Shown piece after piece: positions 17,733 through 28,579 of a stretch of DNA of 64,000 nt (positions are counted from its first letter, which is position 1; the number at the start of each line of letters is the position of its first letter). Position numbers and translations under genes: made by a program. This DNA comes from Acinetobacter sp. ANC 4173 (GTDB taxonomy: Bacteria > Pseudomonadota > Gammaproteobacteria > Pseudomonadales > Moraxellaceae), in contig NZ_SJOF01000015.1 of NCBI RefSeq assembly GCF_004331255.1, positions 1 through 64,000 on the forward strand. The letters are read 5' to 3'. The notes below the pieces were generated by a model. It saw only the letters and a program-made list of their open reading frames with translations. It had not been told where the DNA came from and did not search any database.

Positions 17733-19013
17733 ATGAGTAATTCTACAATATTAAAGAACCAAGAATATCAACAGAATGTACAGAGTAATAACTCATTGAA
17801 GATAATGGTTTTTGCTTTGTTTTTTCTATTTGGGAGCATAACAAGCTTAAATGATGTTTTGATTCCCAAACTAAAAGATATCTTCCAGCTCACATATATG
17901 GAAGCTATGTTGGTTCAGTCAGCCTTTTTCTTTGCATACTTTGTTGCTTCAATTCCCGCTAGTAGATTAATTTATCGTTTTGGGTACATTCGTTCAGCAA
18001 TCATTGGTCTTGCTGTCATGGGTATTGGTTGTTTAGCCTTTATTCCTGCCACTAAGATACTTATGTTTCCAGCTTTCTTATCAGCTTTGTTTATTCTTGC
18101 TGTTGGCGTAACCGTAATCCAAGTTGTCACAAATCCTTTACTAGCTCATTTAGGTAAAGCTGAGTCTGTTTCAAGTCGACTTACTTTAGGTCATGCATTT
18201 AATTCTCTAGGTACTACCGTCGCACCATATTTCGGCGCAATCATCATTTTAGGAAGTATTGCTACAGTTGATATTACGCAACTAAATGCCGCTGAAATGA
18301 GTGCTTACTTACAGAAGGAAGCTTCTGTTATTAGTAACGCATATACAGGCATTGCAATTGTTATTGGTTTATCTTGTATTCTGCTAGCGCGTTTTAGAAA
18401 TTATGGTCCGAAAAGTATTATTTCAAAGGATCATAAAGGATTAACCTCATCTCTTCGTTTACTTAAATCTCCAAGATTTGCCTTAGGTTTCATTTGTCTT
18501 TTCTTATATGTTGGTGCTGAAGTTACTATCGGTAGTCTCCTTGTTAGTTACCTATCGCAATCAGACATCATGGATATCACAGCAGAACATGCTGGAAAGT
18601 TAGTTGCTTTTTACTGGGGTGGAGCAATGATTGCTCGCTTCTTATGTTCAGCATTGATGCGTGTTATTACACCTGCAAAATTACTAGCATTATTTTCCAT
18701 AGCTGTAATGTCACTTTTATTTGCTAGTAGTTCTTTAAAGGGAGATATCTCAGGTATAGCAATTTTATCTGTTGGTTTCTTCAACTCTATTATGTTCCCA
18801 ACAATTTTTTCTCTTGCTTCAAAACATTTAAGTGAAAGAGCTGCGGAAGGCTCTGGCATTTTATGCTGCGGTATTGTAGGCGGTGCAATTATCCCTCCTC
18901 TAACAGGTTATGTTGCAGATATGAGTTCGCTCAGTATGAGTTTATTTGTACCAATCGCTTGTTATCTTGGCATCTTAGTATTTAGCGTATTTTGTTCTAA
19001 ACAGGGAGACTAA
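17733..19013 (+). CDS. Second FucP-type sugar MFS transporter
   Basis: 426 residues, about 12 membrane segments, with the same family signatures as the transporter at 11490 but clearly diverged (FLFGSITSLNDVLIPKLKDIFQLTYMEAMLVQSAFFFAYFV; NSIMFPTIFSLASKHL). A good ribosome-binding site (GGAAAGG) precedes ATG 17733. It heads a tight three-gene operon: the Gfo/Idh gene starts 2 bases after its stop. Two related importers in one island suggest two related substrates, for instance a glycoside and its sugar. Confidence 0.85.
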   Translation: MSNSTILKNQEYQQNVQSNNSLKIMVFALFFLFGSITSLNDVLIPKLKDIFQLTYMEAMLVQSAFFFAYFVASIPASRLIYRFGYIRSAIIGLAVMGIGCLAFIPATKILMFPAFLSALFILAVGVTVIQVVTNPLLAHLGKAESVSSRLTLGHAFNSLGTTVAPYFGAIIILGSIATVDITQLNAAEMSAYLQKEASVISNAYTGIAIVIGLSCILLARFRNYGPKSIISKDHKGLTSSLRLLKSPRFALGFICLFLYVGAEVTIGSLLVSYLSQSDIMDITAEHAGKLVAFYWGGAMIARFLCSALMRVITPAKLLALFSIAVMSLLFASSSLKGDISGIAILSVGFFNSIMFPTIFSLASKHLSERAAEGSGILCCGIVGGAIIPPLTGYVADMSSLSMSLFVPIACYLGILVFSVFCSKQGD

Positions 19014-19015
19014 CT

Positions 19016-20011
19016 ATGAACTGGTTGTTAGTTGGTGCTAGTAATGTAGCGCACGAATGGATTGTTTCAGCTATTAGAAATGTAGGTGATGAGGTTACTA
19101 CAATAGTAAGCGGCAACCTAGAACGTGCTAAAGATTTTGCCAATCAGCATGGTATTTCTAATTTTACAACAGATTTAAAACAAGCTCTTCAAAATGAAGA
19201 AATTGATGCAGTCTATATTTCAAGTGCAAATTCATTGCACTTTGAACAGGCAATTGCGGCACTGAAAGCAAAAAAGCATGTAATGTGTGAAAAGCCAATG
19301 GCTCTTAATATTTCTGATGCAAAAGCGATGATTTCGCAGGCTGAAATTAATGGCGTAGTTTTAGGAATCAATTACCATTTAAGAAATTCTGCATTAATAA
19401 AAAAAATGCGTGAACTTATTGCAGCTGGTTCAATTGGGGACGTGTTAACCATTAGATTTTGTCATGCTGTTTCTCTACCCGAAAAATTACAGGGCTGGAG
19501 AATTAATACTCCTTCTGAAGGAGGAGTAGTCTTAGATATTACAGTTCACGATATAGATACACTTCGCTTTCTTCTTGATGATGAACCTGTTTCTGTAAAT
19601 GCCATGGCTCAAACAGGTCTTATCAGTCACAATAATGTCTCTGAAACTGTTATGGGAACAATCGAATTTGCTAAAGGAACTTTAGTTAGTTTTTTTGATT
19701 CATTTACTGCAAAACATTTTCAAACCAGTATTGATGTAATCGGGACTAAAGGAACTTTGTTAGCGCAAAATACACTCACCCAACAACCAGTTGGAACACT
19801 GCAACTCAATAATATTGATGGTTCTCAATCTATTAATATTGAACATGAGAATTTATATATTACTTCATTCGAAAAGTTTAAAAATGCTGTTGAAAATCAT
19901 GGTCAACCTGCTGCAACTGGTTACGATGGCTTACGCTCTTTAGAGGTTTCTTTAGCGGTACAACAAGCTATTGCCAATAAAACTAATGTCTTAACAGTTG
20001 CAGGGGAATAA
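19016..20011 (+). CDS. Gfo/Idh/MocA-family oxidoreductase
   Basis: 331 residues. An N-terminal Rossmann domain (NWLLVGASNVAHEWIVSAI; IDAVYISSANSLHFEQAIAALKAKKHVMCEKPMAL) carries the EKP motif conserved in the family; the C-terminal alpha/beta domain follows. These enzymes oxidise or reduce sugar and inositol hydroxyls with NAD(P). The gene is packed between the MFS gene (2-bp gap) and the GMC gene (2-bp gap). A role in processing a keto-sugar made by the GMC enzyme is plausible. Confidence 0.88.
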   Translation: MNWLLVGASNVAHEWIVSAIRNVGDEVTTIVSGNLERAKDFANQHGISNFTTDLKQALQNEEIDAVYISSANSLHFEQAIAALKAKKHVMCEKPMALNISDAKAMISQAEINGVVLGINYHLRNSALIKKMRELIAAGSIGDVLTIRFCHAVSLPEKLQGWRINTPSEGGVVLDITVHDIDTLRFLLDDEPVSVNAMAQTGLISHNNVSETVMGTIEFAKGTLVSFFDSFTAKHFQTSIDVIGTKGTLLAQNTLTQQPVGTLQLNNIDGSQSINIEHENLYITSFEKFKNAVENHGQPAATGYDGLRSLEVSLAVQQAIANKTNVLTVAGE

Positions 20012-20013
20012 AA

Positions 20014-21522
20014 GTGTTTTCAAATAATCAGACTGATATTCTTATCATTGGGTCTGGCATTGGTGGTTCAACCATGGCTGCCGGGCTAGCATCTAGTGGC
20101 CTTAATATTCTTATTCTTGAATGTGGTGCCCAACTACCAGATTCTTTAGCAAATGCAGATCAAGATAAGATTTTTACTGAGCAATTCTTTAAACCCCAAG
20201 AAGAGTGGTTTGATAAAGATAAAAAACCTTTTAGACCAGGTAATTATTACTATGTTGGAGGAAACTCAAAATTCTTTGGTGCAGTTCTCGCTCGATATCG
20301 AAAGGAAGACTTTCTAGAAATGGAGCATGAAGGTGGTATTTCACCTGCATGGCCTGTTACCTATGAAGAGTTTGAACCATGGTATACCAAAGCAGAAGCT
20401 CTATTCAAAGTAAGAGGTGATGCTAGATTTGACCCAACTGAACCTTATCATTCAAAACCATATCCTTATAAAGCTATTGAGGATGAAAAGGCCATTAAAG
20501 TCGTAAAAGATAAATTAATCGCTAAGGGACTTAATCCTTATCCATTACCATTAGCAGTTGATATAGAACACTGGAAAAAAACTAGAAAAGTTCCATGGGA
20601 TGCACATCCTCACTTTTTCAATGGAAAAATTGATGCTGAGACTGGTCCACTTACGCAAGCAATCCAATATCGGAATGTAAGATTACAAACAAATAGCAAG
20701 GTTTTACACCTAAAAACCTCTCCTACAACCAATCGTATTGAAGAAGTCATCTACTCTCTTAATGGTGAGCTTCAGTCAATTAAACCCAAACTTGTGATTC
20801 TATCAGCTGGTGCAATACATTCTGCTGCCCTCTTACTCCGTTCAAATAACTTACAGAATTCGAATGGATTAGCTAATAGCTCAGGTATGGTTGGAAGAAA
20901 CTTTATGAATCATAATTGCTCAGCAATTATTGGTTTTAATCACAAATATACAAATGATGCTATTTACTCAAAAACTTTTGGTATCAATGACTTTTATTTA
21001 AATGATGGAGCTAAAGGTTTACCTTTAGGTAATATTCAATTGCTTGGTAAAGTTTCTGGAAAAATATTAAAGGCTAATATGCCTCTAATTCCTTCTTTAG
21101 CTTTGAATTATTTCAGTAAGCATAGTATAGACTTCTACGCTATGAGTGAGGATCTTCCTTCAGCCAACAATCGTGTTTTTGTCGAGGGAGACAAGATAAA
21201 TTTAGTGTGGGAAAGAAATAACTGGGAAGCACATCAAAAGTTAGTTCATAAATTCAGTAATATTCTTAAAGAATGTGGCTTTTATTTAGTTCTTAATCAA
21301 CCATTTGATAAGAGAACCCCTTCACATCAATGCGGGACAATTCGAATGGGGAATAACCCTAAAGATTCTCCTCTTGATTCTTACTGCCGGTCTTATGATC
21401 ACGATAATTTATATGTAGTTGATGCTAGCTTCTTTCCTAGTTCAGCCGCAGTCAATCCTGCATTGACTATTGCTGCTCAAGCCTTAAGAGTATCCAACCA
21501 CATCCTAAAATCATCTCTATAA
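20014..21522 (+). CDS. GMC-family oxidoreductase, pyranose-oxidase-like
   Basis: 502 residues from GTG 20014 (GGGGAATAAAA upstream). FAD-binding motif DILIIGSGIGGSTMAAGLASSGLNILILECG; a C-terminal HQCGTIRMGNNP and YVVDASFFPSSAAVNPALTIAAQAL place it with bacterial GMC enzymes that oxidise pyranose rings, a different branch from the choline-dehydrogenase-like enzyme at 8642. It lacks a signal peptide. As the last gene of the transporter-Gfo/Idh-GMC operon it may oxidise the sugar ring before or after the Gfo/Idh step; glycoside 3-oxidation is one possibility. Confidence 0.8.
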   Translation: MFSNNQTDILIIGSGIGGSTMAAGLASSGLNILILECGAQLPDSLANADQDKIFTEQFFKPQEEWFDKDKKPFRPGNYYYVGGNSKFFGAVLARYRKEDFLEMEHEGGISPAWPVTYEEFEPWYTKAEALFKVRGDARFDPTEPYHSKPYPYKAIEDEKAIKVVKDKLIAKGLNPYPLPLAVDIEHWKKTRKVPWDAHPHFFNGKIDAETGPLTQAIQYRNVRLQTNSKVLHLKTSPTTNRIEEVIYSLNGELQSIKPKLVILSAGAIHSAALLLRSNNLQNSNGLANSSGMVGRNFMNHNCSAIIGFNHKYTNDAIYSKTFGINDFYLNDGAKGLPLGNIQLLGKVSGKILKANMPLIPSLALNYFSKHSIDFYAMSEDLPSANNRVFVEGDKINLVWERNNWEAHQKLVHKFSNILKECGFYLVLNQPFDKRTPSHQCGTIRMGNNPKDSPLDSYCRSYDHDNLYVVDASFFPSSAAVNPALTIAAQALRVSNHILKSSL

Positions 21523-21542
21523 AATATCATTATTGATTGATA

Positions 21543-21570
21543 ACTCGTACTCTAAATAAGGAGTACGAGT
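21543..21570 (+). terminator. Hairpin ending the catabolic island
   Basis: A perfect 10-bp stem, ACTCGTACTC / GAGTACGAGT, with an 8-nt loop lies 20 bases after the last GMC gene. No clean T-run follows, so it is a weak or factor-assisted terminator. Confidence 0.55.
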
Positions 21571-21623
21571 GGCTTCACTTATCTTTAAGATTACTTTTCT
21601 ATTTCTATTAAAGTTTTTGATAT

Positions 21624-21775
21624 TAGGCATTTTTCAAGTCAAGTAAATGAGATACATGCCCGTATAGCCGGACTGAATAAATTTATGGAATTAGGCCGAC
21701 CTCATACCCGAGTTGTAACTTAAATTTGAATAGAATGGGCTGGATTTAATTTTTAAATCTTTGTGCAACAAAGCC
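21624..21775 (+). mobile_element. IS5-family copy B, right-end fragment
   Basis: About 150 bp matching the last transposase codons (reads SSQVNEIHARIAGLNKF then ELGRPHTRVVT and stop) and the right terminal repeat ending GCAACAAAGCC. It has the same orientation as copy A. The left part of the element is gone. It marks the boundary between the catabolic island and the urease operon. Confidence 0.85.
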
Positions 21776-22222
21776 TAATTGATTTATAATGTTTTTATTT
21801 AAAGGATATACATTTTCAAAGCTTTCTTTAATACTTAAATAATTATTACATAGACATCAGAATAACTCTATTTTCTAGACTTTTTGATTGGGCATACAGC
21901 AAAGATAAGGATCAAACAGAACCCAAATATTTCACCTATTAATCAAAGATTGGTTGTAAGAAGACCAATGTATATTGGTCGTGCTATTCAATATACAGAT
22001 CAAAATTGGTCATTTGAAATAACGTTTCTAAAAGAAAAAATGTTGAGAATCGCCCTGAAAAACATGCCTGTTTGTTAAAACAAGTTTGAGCATTCTAAAT
22101 ACTCATTCTTAGTAAATAGAATCATTAGCCAAAAATCCATGAAGAAATTTATTCACCTTATGGATTTAAGACTTTAAATATATGAGAGATTAGTTGACTG
22201 GCTTTGTAAGCACGATAACCAA
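21776..22222. other. Non-coding stretch between IS fragment and ureC
   Basis: No convincing gene. A 64-codon frame at 21884-22078 has no ribosome-binding site; its middle (ISPINQRLVVRRPMYIGRAIQYTDQNWSFE) reads like protein and could be a relic of a decayed gene, but I cannot identify it. No terminator is evident for ureC, which ends at 22223 on the minus strand. Confidence 0.4.
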
Positions 22223-23923
22223 TTAAAATAAGAAATAACGCTGTGCCATTGGTAATACTTCTGCTGGCTCGCAAGTCAAATGTACACCATCTGCATATAC
22301 TTCATAGATTTCCGGATCAACTTCCATCACAGGCGCATAGGTATTGAGTTTCATATCTGCTTTTGAAATATTTCGGGTGTTTTGACATGCTGAAATGATT
22401 TTCTTCAACCCTAATTTTTCAGCTACACCGTTATGAATTGCCGCCTGAGACAAGAAGGTAATACAGGTGTTATGCACACCACGCGCATTTGCCCCAAACA
22501 TTGGACGATAATGCACAGGCTGAGGCGTTGGAATTGAGGCATTAATATCGCCCATTGGTGCAGCGGCAATCATACCGCCTTTAATAATCATTGCAGGTTT
22601 CACCCCAAAAAATGCAGGTTTCCACAACACCAAATCCGCCAGTTTACCTACTTCAACCGAACCCACCTCATGGCTCAAACCATGGGTAATCGCAGGGTTA
22701 ATGGTATATTTAGCAATATAGCGTTTGACCCGATGGTTATCGCTATATGGCGTATCGCCTTCTAAAGGTCCACGTTGCACTTTCATTTTGTGGGCCGTTT
22801 GCCACGTCCGAATAATCACCTCACCCACACGTCCCATGGCCTGTGAATCGGATGACATCATGGAAATTGCCCCCAAATCCTGCAAAATATCCTCGGCAGC
22901 AATGGTTTCACGGCGAATCCGACTTTCAGCAAATGCTACATCTTCGGAAATTGCTGGGTCTAAATGGTGACAGACCATCAACATATCCAAATGCTCATCA
23001 ATGGTATTGATGGTATATGGACGGGTCGGATTGGTTGAGGATGGCAAAACATTGGCTTGACCAATGGCTTTTAAAATATCAGGGGCATGTCCACCACCCG
23101 CACCTTCAGTATGATAGGTATGAATGGTGCGCTGTTTAAATGCCGCGAGTGTTTCTTCTAAAAAGCCACTCTCGTTTAAAGTATCGGTATGAATTGCCAC
23201 TTGCACATCATATTCATCCGCGACAGTCAAGCAATTATCAATCGCTGCAGGTGTTGAACCCCAGTCTTCATGCAACTTTAAACCGACGACACCTGCTTCA
23301 ATCTGCTCGCGAATCGGGTCAGGCAAACTCAAATTTCCTTTGCCTAACAAGCCTATATTCATGGGCATATCATCAATCGCTTGCAGCATGGTCGCAATAT
23401 GCCAGGGTCCCGGTGTCACGGTGGTGGCCGATGTACCAGCCGCGGGCCCAGTTCCCCCACCAATCATGGTGGTTGTACCCGACATCAGTGCAGTTTCAAC
23501 TTGTTGTGGACAAATCCAGTGAATGTGCGTATCGATTCCTCCTGCTGTGAGAATCTGTCCTTCACCCGCGATAACTTCGGTGGCTGCGCCTAAAGGAATG
23601 GTAATATCCGGCTGTATATCAGGATTTCCCGCCTTTCCGATTTTCCAAATACGGCCATTTTTCAGACCAACATCGGCTTTGACAATGCCCCACCAATCCA
23701 CAATCAAGGCATTGGTAATGACAGTATCTGCGACATCCTCCGCCAATAATTGGGATTGCCCCATTCCATCTCGAATAACTTTCCCACCACCAAATTTAAC
23801 TTCTTCACCATAAGTGGTCAGGTCTTGTTCGATTTCTATAAATAATTCAGTATCCGCCAAGCGAACCCGATCACCAACCGTGGGGCCAAACATTTCCGCA
23901 TATGCGCGTCGTGACATTTTCAT
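22223..23923 (-). CDS. ureC: Urease alpha subunit
   Basis: 566 residues, full length. It carries the nickel-site ligands: HIH in [12 protein letters not shown] (near 134-136), the carbamylated lysine in [10 protein letters not shown] (near 217), and HTD / [15 protein letters not shown] further on, with the mobile-flap region [10 protein letters not shown]. Urease hydrolyses urea to ammonia and carbamate in the cytoplasm. It is the last gene of the transcript here and follows ureB by 42 bases. In most urease operons ureEFG come next; here they lie upstream instead. Confidence 0.98.
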   Translation of the reverse strand: MKMSRRAYAEMFGPTVGDRVRLADTELFIEIEQDLTTYGEEVKFGGGKVIRDGMGQSQLLAEDVADTVITNALIVDWWGIVKADVGLKNGRIWKIGKAGNPDIQPDITIPLGAATEVIAGEGQILTAGGIDTHIHWICPQQVETALMSGTTTMIGGGTGPAAGTSATTVTPGPWHIATMLQAIDDMPMNIGLLGKGNLSLPDPIREQIEAGVVGLKLHEDWGSTPAAIDNCLTVADEYDVQVAIHTDTLNESGFLEETLAAFKQRTIHTYHTEGAGGGHAPDILKAIGQANVLPSSTNPTRPYTINTIDEHLDMLMVCHHLDPAISEDVAFAESRIRRETIAAEDILQDLGAISMMSSDSQAMGRVGEVIIRTWQTAHKMKVQRGPLEGDTPYSDNHRVKRYIAKYTINPAITHGLSHEVGSVEVGKLADLVLWKPAFFGVKPAMIIKGGMIAAAPMGDINASIPTPQPVHYRPMFGANARGVHNTCITFLSQAAIHNGVAEKLGLKKIISACQNTRNISKADMKLNTYAPVMEVDPEIYEVYADGVHLTCEPAEVLPMAQRYFLF

Positions 23924-23965
23924 TTTGGATTACTCTAAATTCTTGAAAGATTTTTCTATCTCTAC

Positions 23966-24274
23966 CTAGTCCAGTTTTCCCATCACTCGACCCGAAAAAC
24001 CGTAAACTTCCCGCTTCCCCGCCAAAGCCACCAACTCCACATCTCGGCTTTGCCCCGGTTCAAAACGCACTGCGGTACCAGCCGCAATATTAAGGCGATA
24101 GCCCTTGGTCTGTTCACGTTCAAATAGCAATGCATCATTGGCTTCATAAAAATGGAAGTGCGAACCAATTTGAATCGGGCGATCTCCTGCATTGGCCACA
24201 GTAATTTTGAGAGTTTCGCGTCCAACATTTAAATCAATATCACGATCTGGCGTGATCACTTCACCTGGAATCAT
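23966..24274 (-). CDS. ureB: Urease beta subunit
   Basis: 102 residues, typical UreB ([62 protein letters not shown]). A structural subunit of the (UreABC)3 enzyme. It lies 21 bases after ureA. Confidence 0.97.
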   Translation of the reverse strand: MIPGEVITPDRDIDLNVGRETLKITVANAGDRPIQIGSHFHFYEANDALLFEREQTKGYRLNIAAGTAVRFEPGQSRDVELVALAGKREVYGFSGRVMGKLD

Positions 24275-24295
24275 CGTCGTTCCTTACTTTTGTCA

Positions 24296-24598
24296 TTACA
24301 TGATAGGTTGATGAACAGTGACCAGTTTTGAACCATCTGGGAAGGTGGCTTCAACTTGGACTTCCTCAATCATTTCTGCAATACCATCCATTACATCGTT
24401 ACGACTTAACAGAGTCGTCCCATAATGCATTAATTCACTTACACTCATACCGTCACGTGCACCTTCAAGCAAAGCCGCAGAGATATACGCAATCGCTTCG
24501 GGATAGTTCAATTTCAAACCACGGGCTTTACGACGCTCGGCAAGTAAACCCGCGGTAAAAATTAAAAGTTTGTCTTTCTCTGTTGGATTTAATTCCAT
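24296..24598 (-). CDS. ureA: Urease gamma subunit
   Basis: 100 residues, full-length UreA ([59 protein letters not shown]). It is the smallest structural subunit of urease. A 98-bp gap separates it from ureD upstream. Confidence 0.97.
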   Translation of the reverse strand: MELNPTEKDKLLIFTAGLLAERRKARGLKLNYPEAIAYISAALLEGARDGMSVSELMHYGTTLLSRNDVMDGIAEMIEEVQVEATFPDGSKLVTVHQPIM

Positions 24599-24696
24599 AT
24601 CTTTTGCCTTTCTTTGATATAGATGCCGCCCTTATGACTAGCACATCACCTGAATTACCTAAATGCTATTTTTATACCGTATTTTGCTGAATCACT

Positions 24697-25575
24697 CTAA
24701 GTTCTCCAAATACGAGGGAACTCTTCATCCAGATTGAACCAGTATCGCCTCAATTTTGCCCTAATCGCTGCAAAAGCATCATGACATTGCCGAACATCAT
24801 TTCCCAAGAAGCGTGCACAAATCACATCATCCAACACAGTTAATGTGACCGGCACATCCATACGCATCATCAGCTCCCGGATTAGATCCAAGTGCTGCTC
24901 CAGATAAACACTGGCATGATATTGAGTAGGAGGAACTGCCCAGAAACTCCCCATGACAGATTGCCCATTCATGCCTAAACACGAGTTTAGCCAACGATCA
25001 TTGCCCTTAAAACTCAAAGTATCTGCCACCAACAAGCTCTTATTACGGAACAATTTAAATTGGTTAATATAGGCACCTTGGCTAAATTTTTCTGCCCGCG
25101 CTTGTCGACCAATGACCAACATGTCCCAGCCAATAAAACTCGCCGCTTGATCCAAATGTATGATGGTTTCAGAATGCGCATTTGCTCCATCAAACAACAT
25201 TGTTTCTTGCGGTAACCATTCAAAAATAGCATTACCATTCAAACTAATATTGATATGTTGATAAGCCTTTTTACCATTGGTTTTGTACCATTTCCCAGCA
25301 CCTGGCGTGGTCACTAAAGCATGTGCCTGCTCATCGACAGACAAGTCAAAAGTTAAATGATCACCACCGGCAATTCCTGCAGGTGGATGCACGATGATCG
25401 CATGGCACACACCAGTTTTTTCTGGCCACAACATTTTTTGCACCCGCACAGGACCATAATGTTTGCGATGATGTAACACCGTACATTCAGGCTCTTTTTG
25501 CGCCTGAAAGCTGAGTTCTAACTTAGCAAACCATAATTGTGCATCAAGCGTCCGACTGAGCATTAAATCTTGCAT
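24697..25575 (-). CDS. ureD: Urease accessory protein UreD
   Basis: 292 residues with the UreD/UreH pattern ([63 protein letters not shown]). It is the scaffold that, with UreF and UreG, loads nickel onto apo-urease. It follows ureJ by 71 bases; in the usual Acinetobacter order it would open the operon. Confidence 0.95.
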   Translation of the reverse strand: MQDLMLSRTLDAQLWFAKLELSFQAQKEPECTVLHHRKHYGPVRVQKMLWPEKTGVCHAIIVHPPAGIAGGDHLTFDLSVDEQAHALVTTPGAGKWYKTNGKKAYQHINISLNGNAIFEWLPQETMLFDGANAHSETIIHLDQAASFIGWDMLVIGRQARAEKFSQGAYINQFKLFRNKSLLVADTLSFKGNDRWLNSCLGMNGQSVMGSFWAVPPTQYHASVYLEQHLDLIRELMMRMDVPVTLTVLDDVICARFLGNDVRQCHDAFAAIRAKLRRYWFNLDEEFPRIWRT

Positions 25576-25646
25576 TATTCCTCTTGTGCGACAAATACTA
25601 AATTTTGAGTTTTACTGTGTCAGCATTTAAAACGACATAAAAATCA

Positions 25647-26213
25647 TTAAGCCAAGCCAATCAATGCAACTAATGCAGCGATGCCACCAATAATTTTCTT
25701 ACCATTGGGTACGTATTTTTGCACCAAAGCGCCAAGTGCTAATCCAACTGCATAAATACACGACATTGCAACGACCATACCTAAAACCAGACCCATCACA
25801 TGTCCAGATTGACTTAGTTCTATACCGTGTGCCATGCCATGGAAACTTGCGATAATAATGGTGGCTAATACAAATAAGCGACTGGCTTTGGTCCAAAGTG
25901 CGATAGCTAAAATTGACAACGAGAAAACAATGCCGTATTCCGCAATACTTGAGGAAAAAATGTTGAGTTGACCCAATGCAAAACCACTCACCATGGCAAT
26001 CATCAAACCTACTAATCCAGCAAGTTTCCAACGTGTTGTCGCTGACCAAAGCAATACACCAAAAGCAATTGCCATCATTAAATGATCAAGGCCAGTAAAA
26101 GGATGAATAAAACCCGTCATAAAACTGTTCTGATGCTCATGGCCCGGATGTGCCATTGCCCACATAGGAAAAGCCGTAACCAAAGTAGCAAAAGTTCTTT
26201 TTAAATAAGTCAT
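25647..26213 (-). CDS. ureJ: HupE/UreJ-family nickel permease
   Basis: 188 residues with a signal-like N-terminus (MTYLKRTFATLVTAFPMWAMAHPGHEHQNSF) and about six membrane segments. The motif HPGHEH followed by GFIHPFTGLDHLMMAIAFG is the HupE/UreJ signature, whose histidines are thought to bind nickel. It probably feeds nickel to UreG/UreE. It starts 14 bases after ureG. Confidence 0.92.
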   Translation of the reverse strand: MTYLKRTFATLVTAFPMWAMAHPGHEHQNSFMTGFIHPFTGLDHLMMAIAFGVLLWSATTRWKLAGLVGLMIAMVSGFALGQLNIFSSSIAEYGIVFSLSILAIALWTKASRLFVLATIIIASFHGMAHGIELSQSGHVMGLVLGMVVAMSCIYAVGLALGALVQKYVPNGKKIIGGIAALVALIGLA

Positions 26214-26227
26214 TACGTTTCCCCGAA

Positions 26228-26842
26228 TCAGTTTTTAAATAGGCCTTGTTTTTCAATAAAAGAAATAATCAGTTCCACACCATCTTTGGTTTTCATATTG
26301 GTAAACAAGAATGGCTTTTCACCACGCATACGTTTGGCGTCTTGATCCATTACACTTAAATTTGCGCCCACCATTGGTGCCAAATCTGTTTTATTAATAA
26401 TTAACAGATCCGATTTGGTAATCCCTGGACCACCTTTACGAGGAATCTTCTCACCGCCTGCTACATCAATGACATACAGGGTCAAATCGGAAAGCTCTGG
26501 GCTAAAAGTTGCGGCTAAATTGTCACCGCCACTTTCAATAATAATCAGTTCAAGCCCATCAAATTTTTCACATAAATCATCAATCGCTGCGAGGTTAATT
26601 GAAGCATCTTCGCGAATTGCAGTATGTGGGCAACCACCTGTTTCCACACCAACAATACGTTCTGGTGACATGGCTTCGTTACGGGTTAAAAAATTCGAAT
26701 CTTCTTTGGTATAAATATCATTGGTCACCACTGCCATATTATATTTTTCACGTAAAGCCTGACATAAGTTCAAAGTCAATGCTGTTTTACCCGAACCCAC
26801 TGGTCCACCAATTCCTACTCGTAACGGGCTACGTTGTGACAT
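26228..26842 (-). CDS. ureG: Urease accessory GTPase UreG
   Basis: 204 residues from the ATG at 26842 (GAGGAAAAAATC upstream); a start 18 bases earlier would overlap ureF. The P-loop is [11 protein letters not shown] (near residue 11-21), followed by [28 protein letters not shown] and NKTDLAP. The CPH motif binds nickel. UreG delivers nickel to urease through GTP hydrolysis. Confidence 0.97.
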   Translation of the reverse strand: MSQRSPLRVGIGGPVGSGKTALTLNLCQALREKYNMAVVTNDIYTKEDSNFLTRNEAMSPERIVGVETGGCPHTAIREDASINLAAIDDLCEKFDGLELIIIESGGDNLAATFSPELSDLTLYVIDVAGGEKIPRKGGPGITKSDLLIINKTDLAPMVGANLSVMDQDAKRMRGEKPFLFTNMKTKDGVELIISFIEKQGLFKN

Positions 26843-26860
26843 GATTTTTTCCTCTAACAA

Positions 26861-27526
26861 TTATGATCTGAATAGTCTTGAATATTGAGTTTCGTGATGC
26901 ATACTCAGCATGGCATATTGAGGCAAAGCACTACTAATCTCAGTATCTTTGAGCTTTAGTACACGGTTGATTGCTTCTGGGATCAAGCCATGTAAATGCC
27001 ATAAAATACGCTGCCCACTCATCTGTCCCAGTGGAACTGTTTTTACTGCTGCCAAAACCTGATTCTCTAAAACAGTAAAAGTGTAGGCTGCGAGTACATC
27101 TGCTTCTTTTAAGCCCAAACTTCCACATAAATGCCCATATACAGGCAGAAAACCGAGATGTTTTTTGACTGTCACGGGTAGTTCTAAAACATCACGAATC
27201 CAAGCATTTAATGAAAATGCCAATTGTTTCGATTCTGCTAATAGTTCTTTACTCTCGCGACTGGCACGATAAAAGTTTGCCCAGTAATCAAACTGCTCAG
27301 CAGCATTAGTGAATTGCATTAATCGTTTCAGTACAGGCAATTCAAAACGTACCAAAAGCATTTCGAGTACTTCCTCGAAATAGACAATGCTGGACGCTTC
27401 ATCATGAATAAATCCGCGATCAATTGCACTTTCTACACCTTGAGAATAACAATACGCCCCTATGGGTAAGGCTGTAGATGACAGCGTTAATAGGCTTAAT
27501 AGTTGTGCAGGGTTATTGATGGACAT
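26861..27526 (-). CDS. ureF: Urease accessory protein UreF
   Basis: 221 residues, typical UreF ([51 protein letters not shown]). It gates UreG action in the UreDFG complex. The start overlaps the ureE stop by 14 bases. Confidence 0.95.
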   Translation of the reverse strand: MSINNPAQLLSLLTLSSTALPIGAYCYSQGVESAIDRGFIHDEASSIVYFEEVLEMLLVRFELPVLKRLMQFTNAAEQFDYWANFYRASRESKELLAESKQLAFSLNAWIRDVLELPVTVKKHLGFLPVYGHLCGSLGLKEADVLAAYTFTVLENQVLAAVKTVPLGQMSGQRILWHLHGLIPEAINRVLKLKDTEISSALPQYAMLSMHHETQYSRLFRS

Positions 27527-27995
27527 GGTGTAAGCTCTTAATCGGGCTTAAACGATGGTCATGCTGGTGTTGTGCATACGCACCACTTTCAGGCTCAAAA
27601 GTATGTTCAACTAATGTGACTTCTAGTCCCAAACCGACAACCATTTCTGCCAACACATGATCTGGTTCAAAATACAATGCTGTTGGCGTCAACATGAGTG
27701 GTACATGACGATTGCCCAGATGATATGCAGCTTTTAGCAAATCGAACTCATGTTGCGCTGAAACTTTCATCAGTTTTTCAGCTTTTGCTTCAATCTTTAA
27801 AATATTACCGTTCTCAGTTGCAATATATGATCCACTACGCAAAATACCTGTACGAGGTAAATCTGCACCAATATCAACCCCGTTTTTTAAATTTGCACGA
27901 AAACGGCTCTTTTGACGTGTATCAAAATTCAGCTCAATGATGTCAAAGCTACAATCTTTTGTAACTGCTTCTAATCGTTGAGTATAAATTTCCAT
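27513..27995 (-). CDS. ureE: Urease accessory metallochaperone UreE
   Basis: 160 residues from the ATG at 27995, chosen for its GGTGGAG ribosome-binding site; a start 15 bases earlier is possible. The UreE domains are recognisable ([58 protein letters not shown]), and the C-terminus is His-rich ([12 protein letters not shown]...LHHVHQ), fitting nickel binding. It is the first gene of this transcript and has a sigma-54 promoter at 28091-28108. Confidence 0.95.
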   Translation of the reverse strand: MEIYTQRLEAVTKDCSFDIIELNFDTRQKSRFRANLKNGVDIGADLPRTGILRSGSYIATENGNILKIEAKAEKLMKVSAQHEFDLLKAAYHLGNRHVPLMLTPTALYFEPDHVLAEMVVGLGLEVTLVEHTFEPESGAYAQHQHDHRLSPIKSLHHVHQ

Positions 27996-28090
27996 TTTCT
28001 CCACCCTCAATTTAGCCTTATGTTATTTTTGAGCCAAAATGATTCAAAAATTGATTCCTGTATGCAAAATCGCACCACAATATACATATA

Positions 28091-28108
28091 AGCAATTTTT
28101 GAACCAAC
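28091..28108 (-). promoter_or_regulatory. Sigma-54 promoter of the urease operon
   Basis: Minus-strand TTGGTTCAAAAATTGCTT has the conserved GG and GC dinucleotides with exactly 10 bases between them, as in the -24/-12 elements read by RpoN. Transcription would start near 28080, 85 bases before ureE. A near-identical element (about 17 of 19 positions) precedes the porin gene of the allantoin cluster at 34882-34900. Confidence 0.75.
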
Positions 28109-28579
28109 TTTTAATTCCTAATATAAATCAAAATTTTTCAGGGTGAAATTAAACCCTAATCATTTGATTTAAAATAAAAAATAAACCTTTGAGTTGCATT
28201 GTTAAAGTATCTTTTGACACTAGTACCATTATCTAGTTTCATTTTTCACTCAATTGCATGGTCTACCATCACTCACCTAGACAAATATAGTCCACCTGAT
28301 TTGCCTCTACAGCAAAAAGAATATTCGTAAAGCAATATCTTTTATTGATATCGAGAGCATAATCATCAGCATCCTATGCTTGATCTCAATGAAAAGACGC
28401 CATTCCCGATCCATCTAAAAATTTCCACTTCATTTCCTAGAAACTTTGCATAGATAGCATTTGGGATGTTATTGCAAAGGCTAATTATTTCTAAACGTAG
28501 AATTAAAATCGAGGAAACTTTCAGAATCATGGTTTATAAAAAAGAAACTTTTATTCTAAATTAAACTCTAATCGAACTC
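28109..28579. other. Intergenic region upstream of the urease promoter
   Basis: About 470 AT-rich bases between the sigma-54 promoter and the end of puuE. No gene is supported. It would be the place for enhancer sites of an NtrC-type activator, but I see no clear match to an NtrC palindrome, and no terminator for the allantoin transcript that ends at 28580. Confidence 0.4.

Noticed and set aside
21884..22078. 64-codon gene after the IS fragment
   Set aside because: No ribosome-binding site and no recognisable family; possibly a relic. Described as part of the non-coding stretch.
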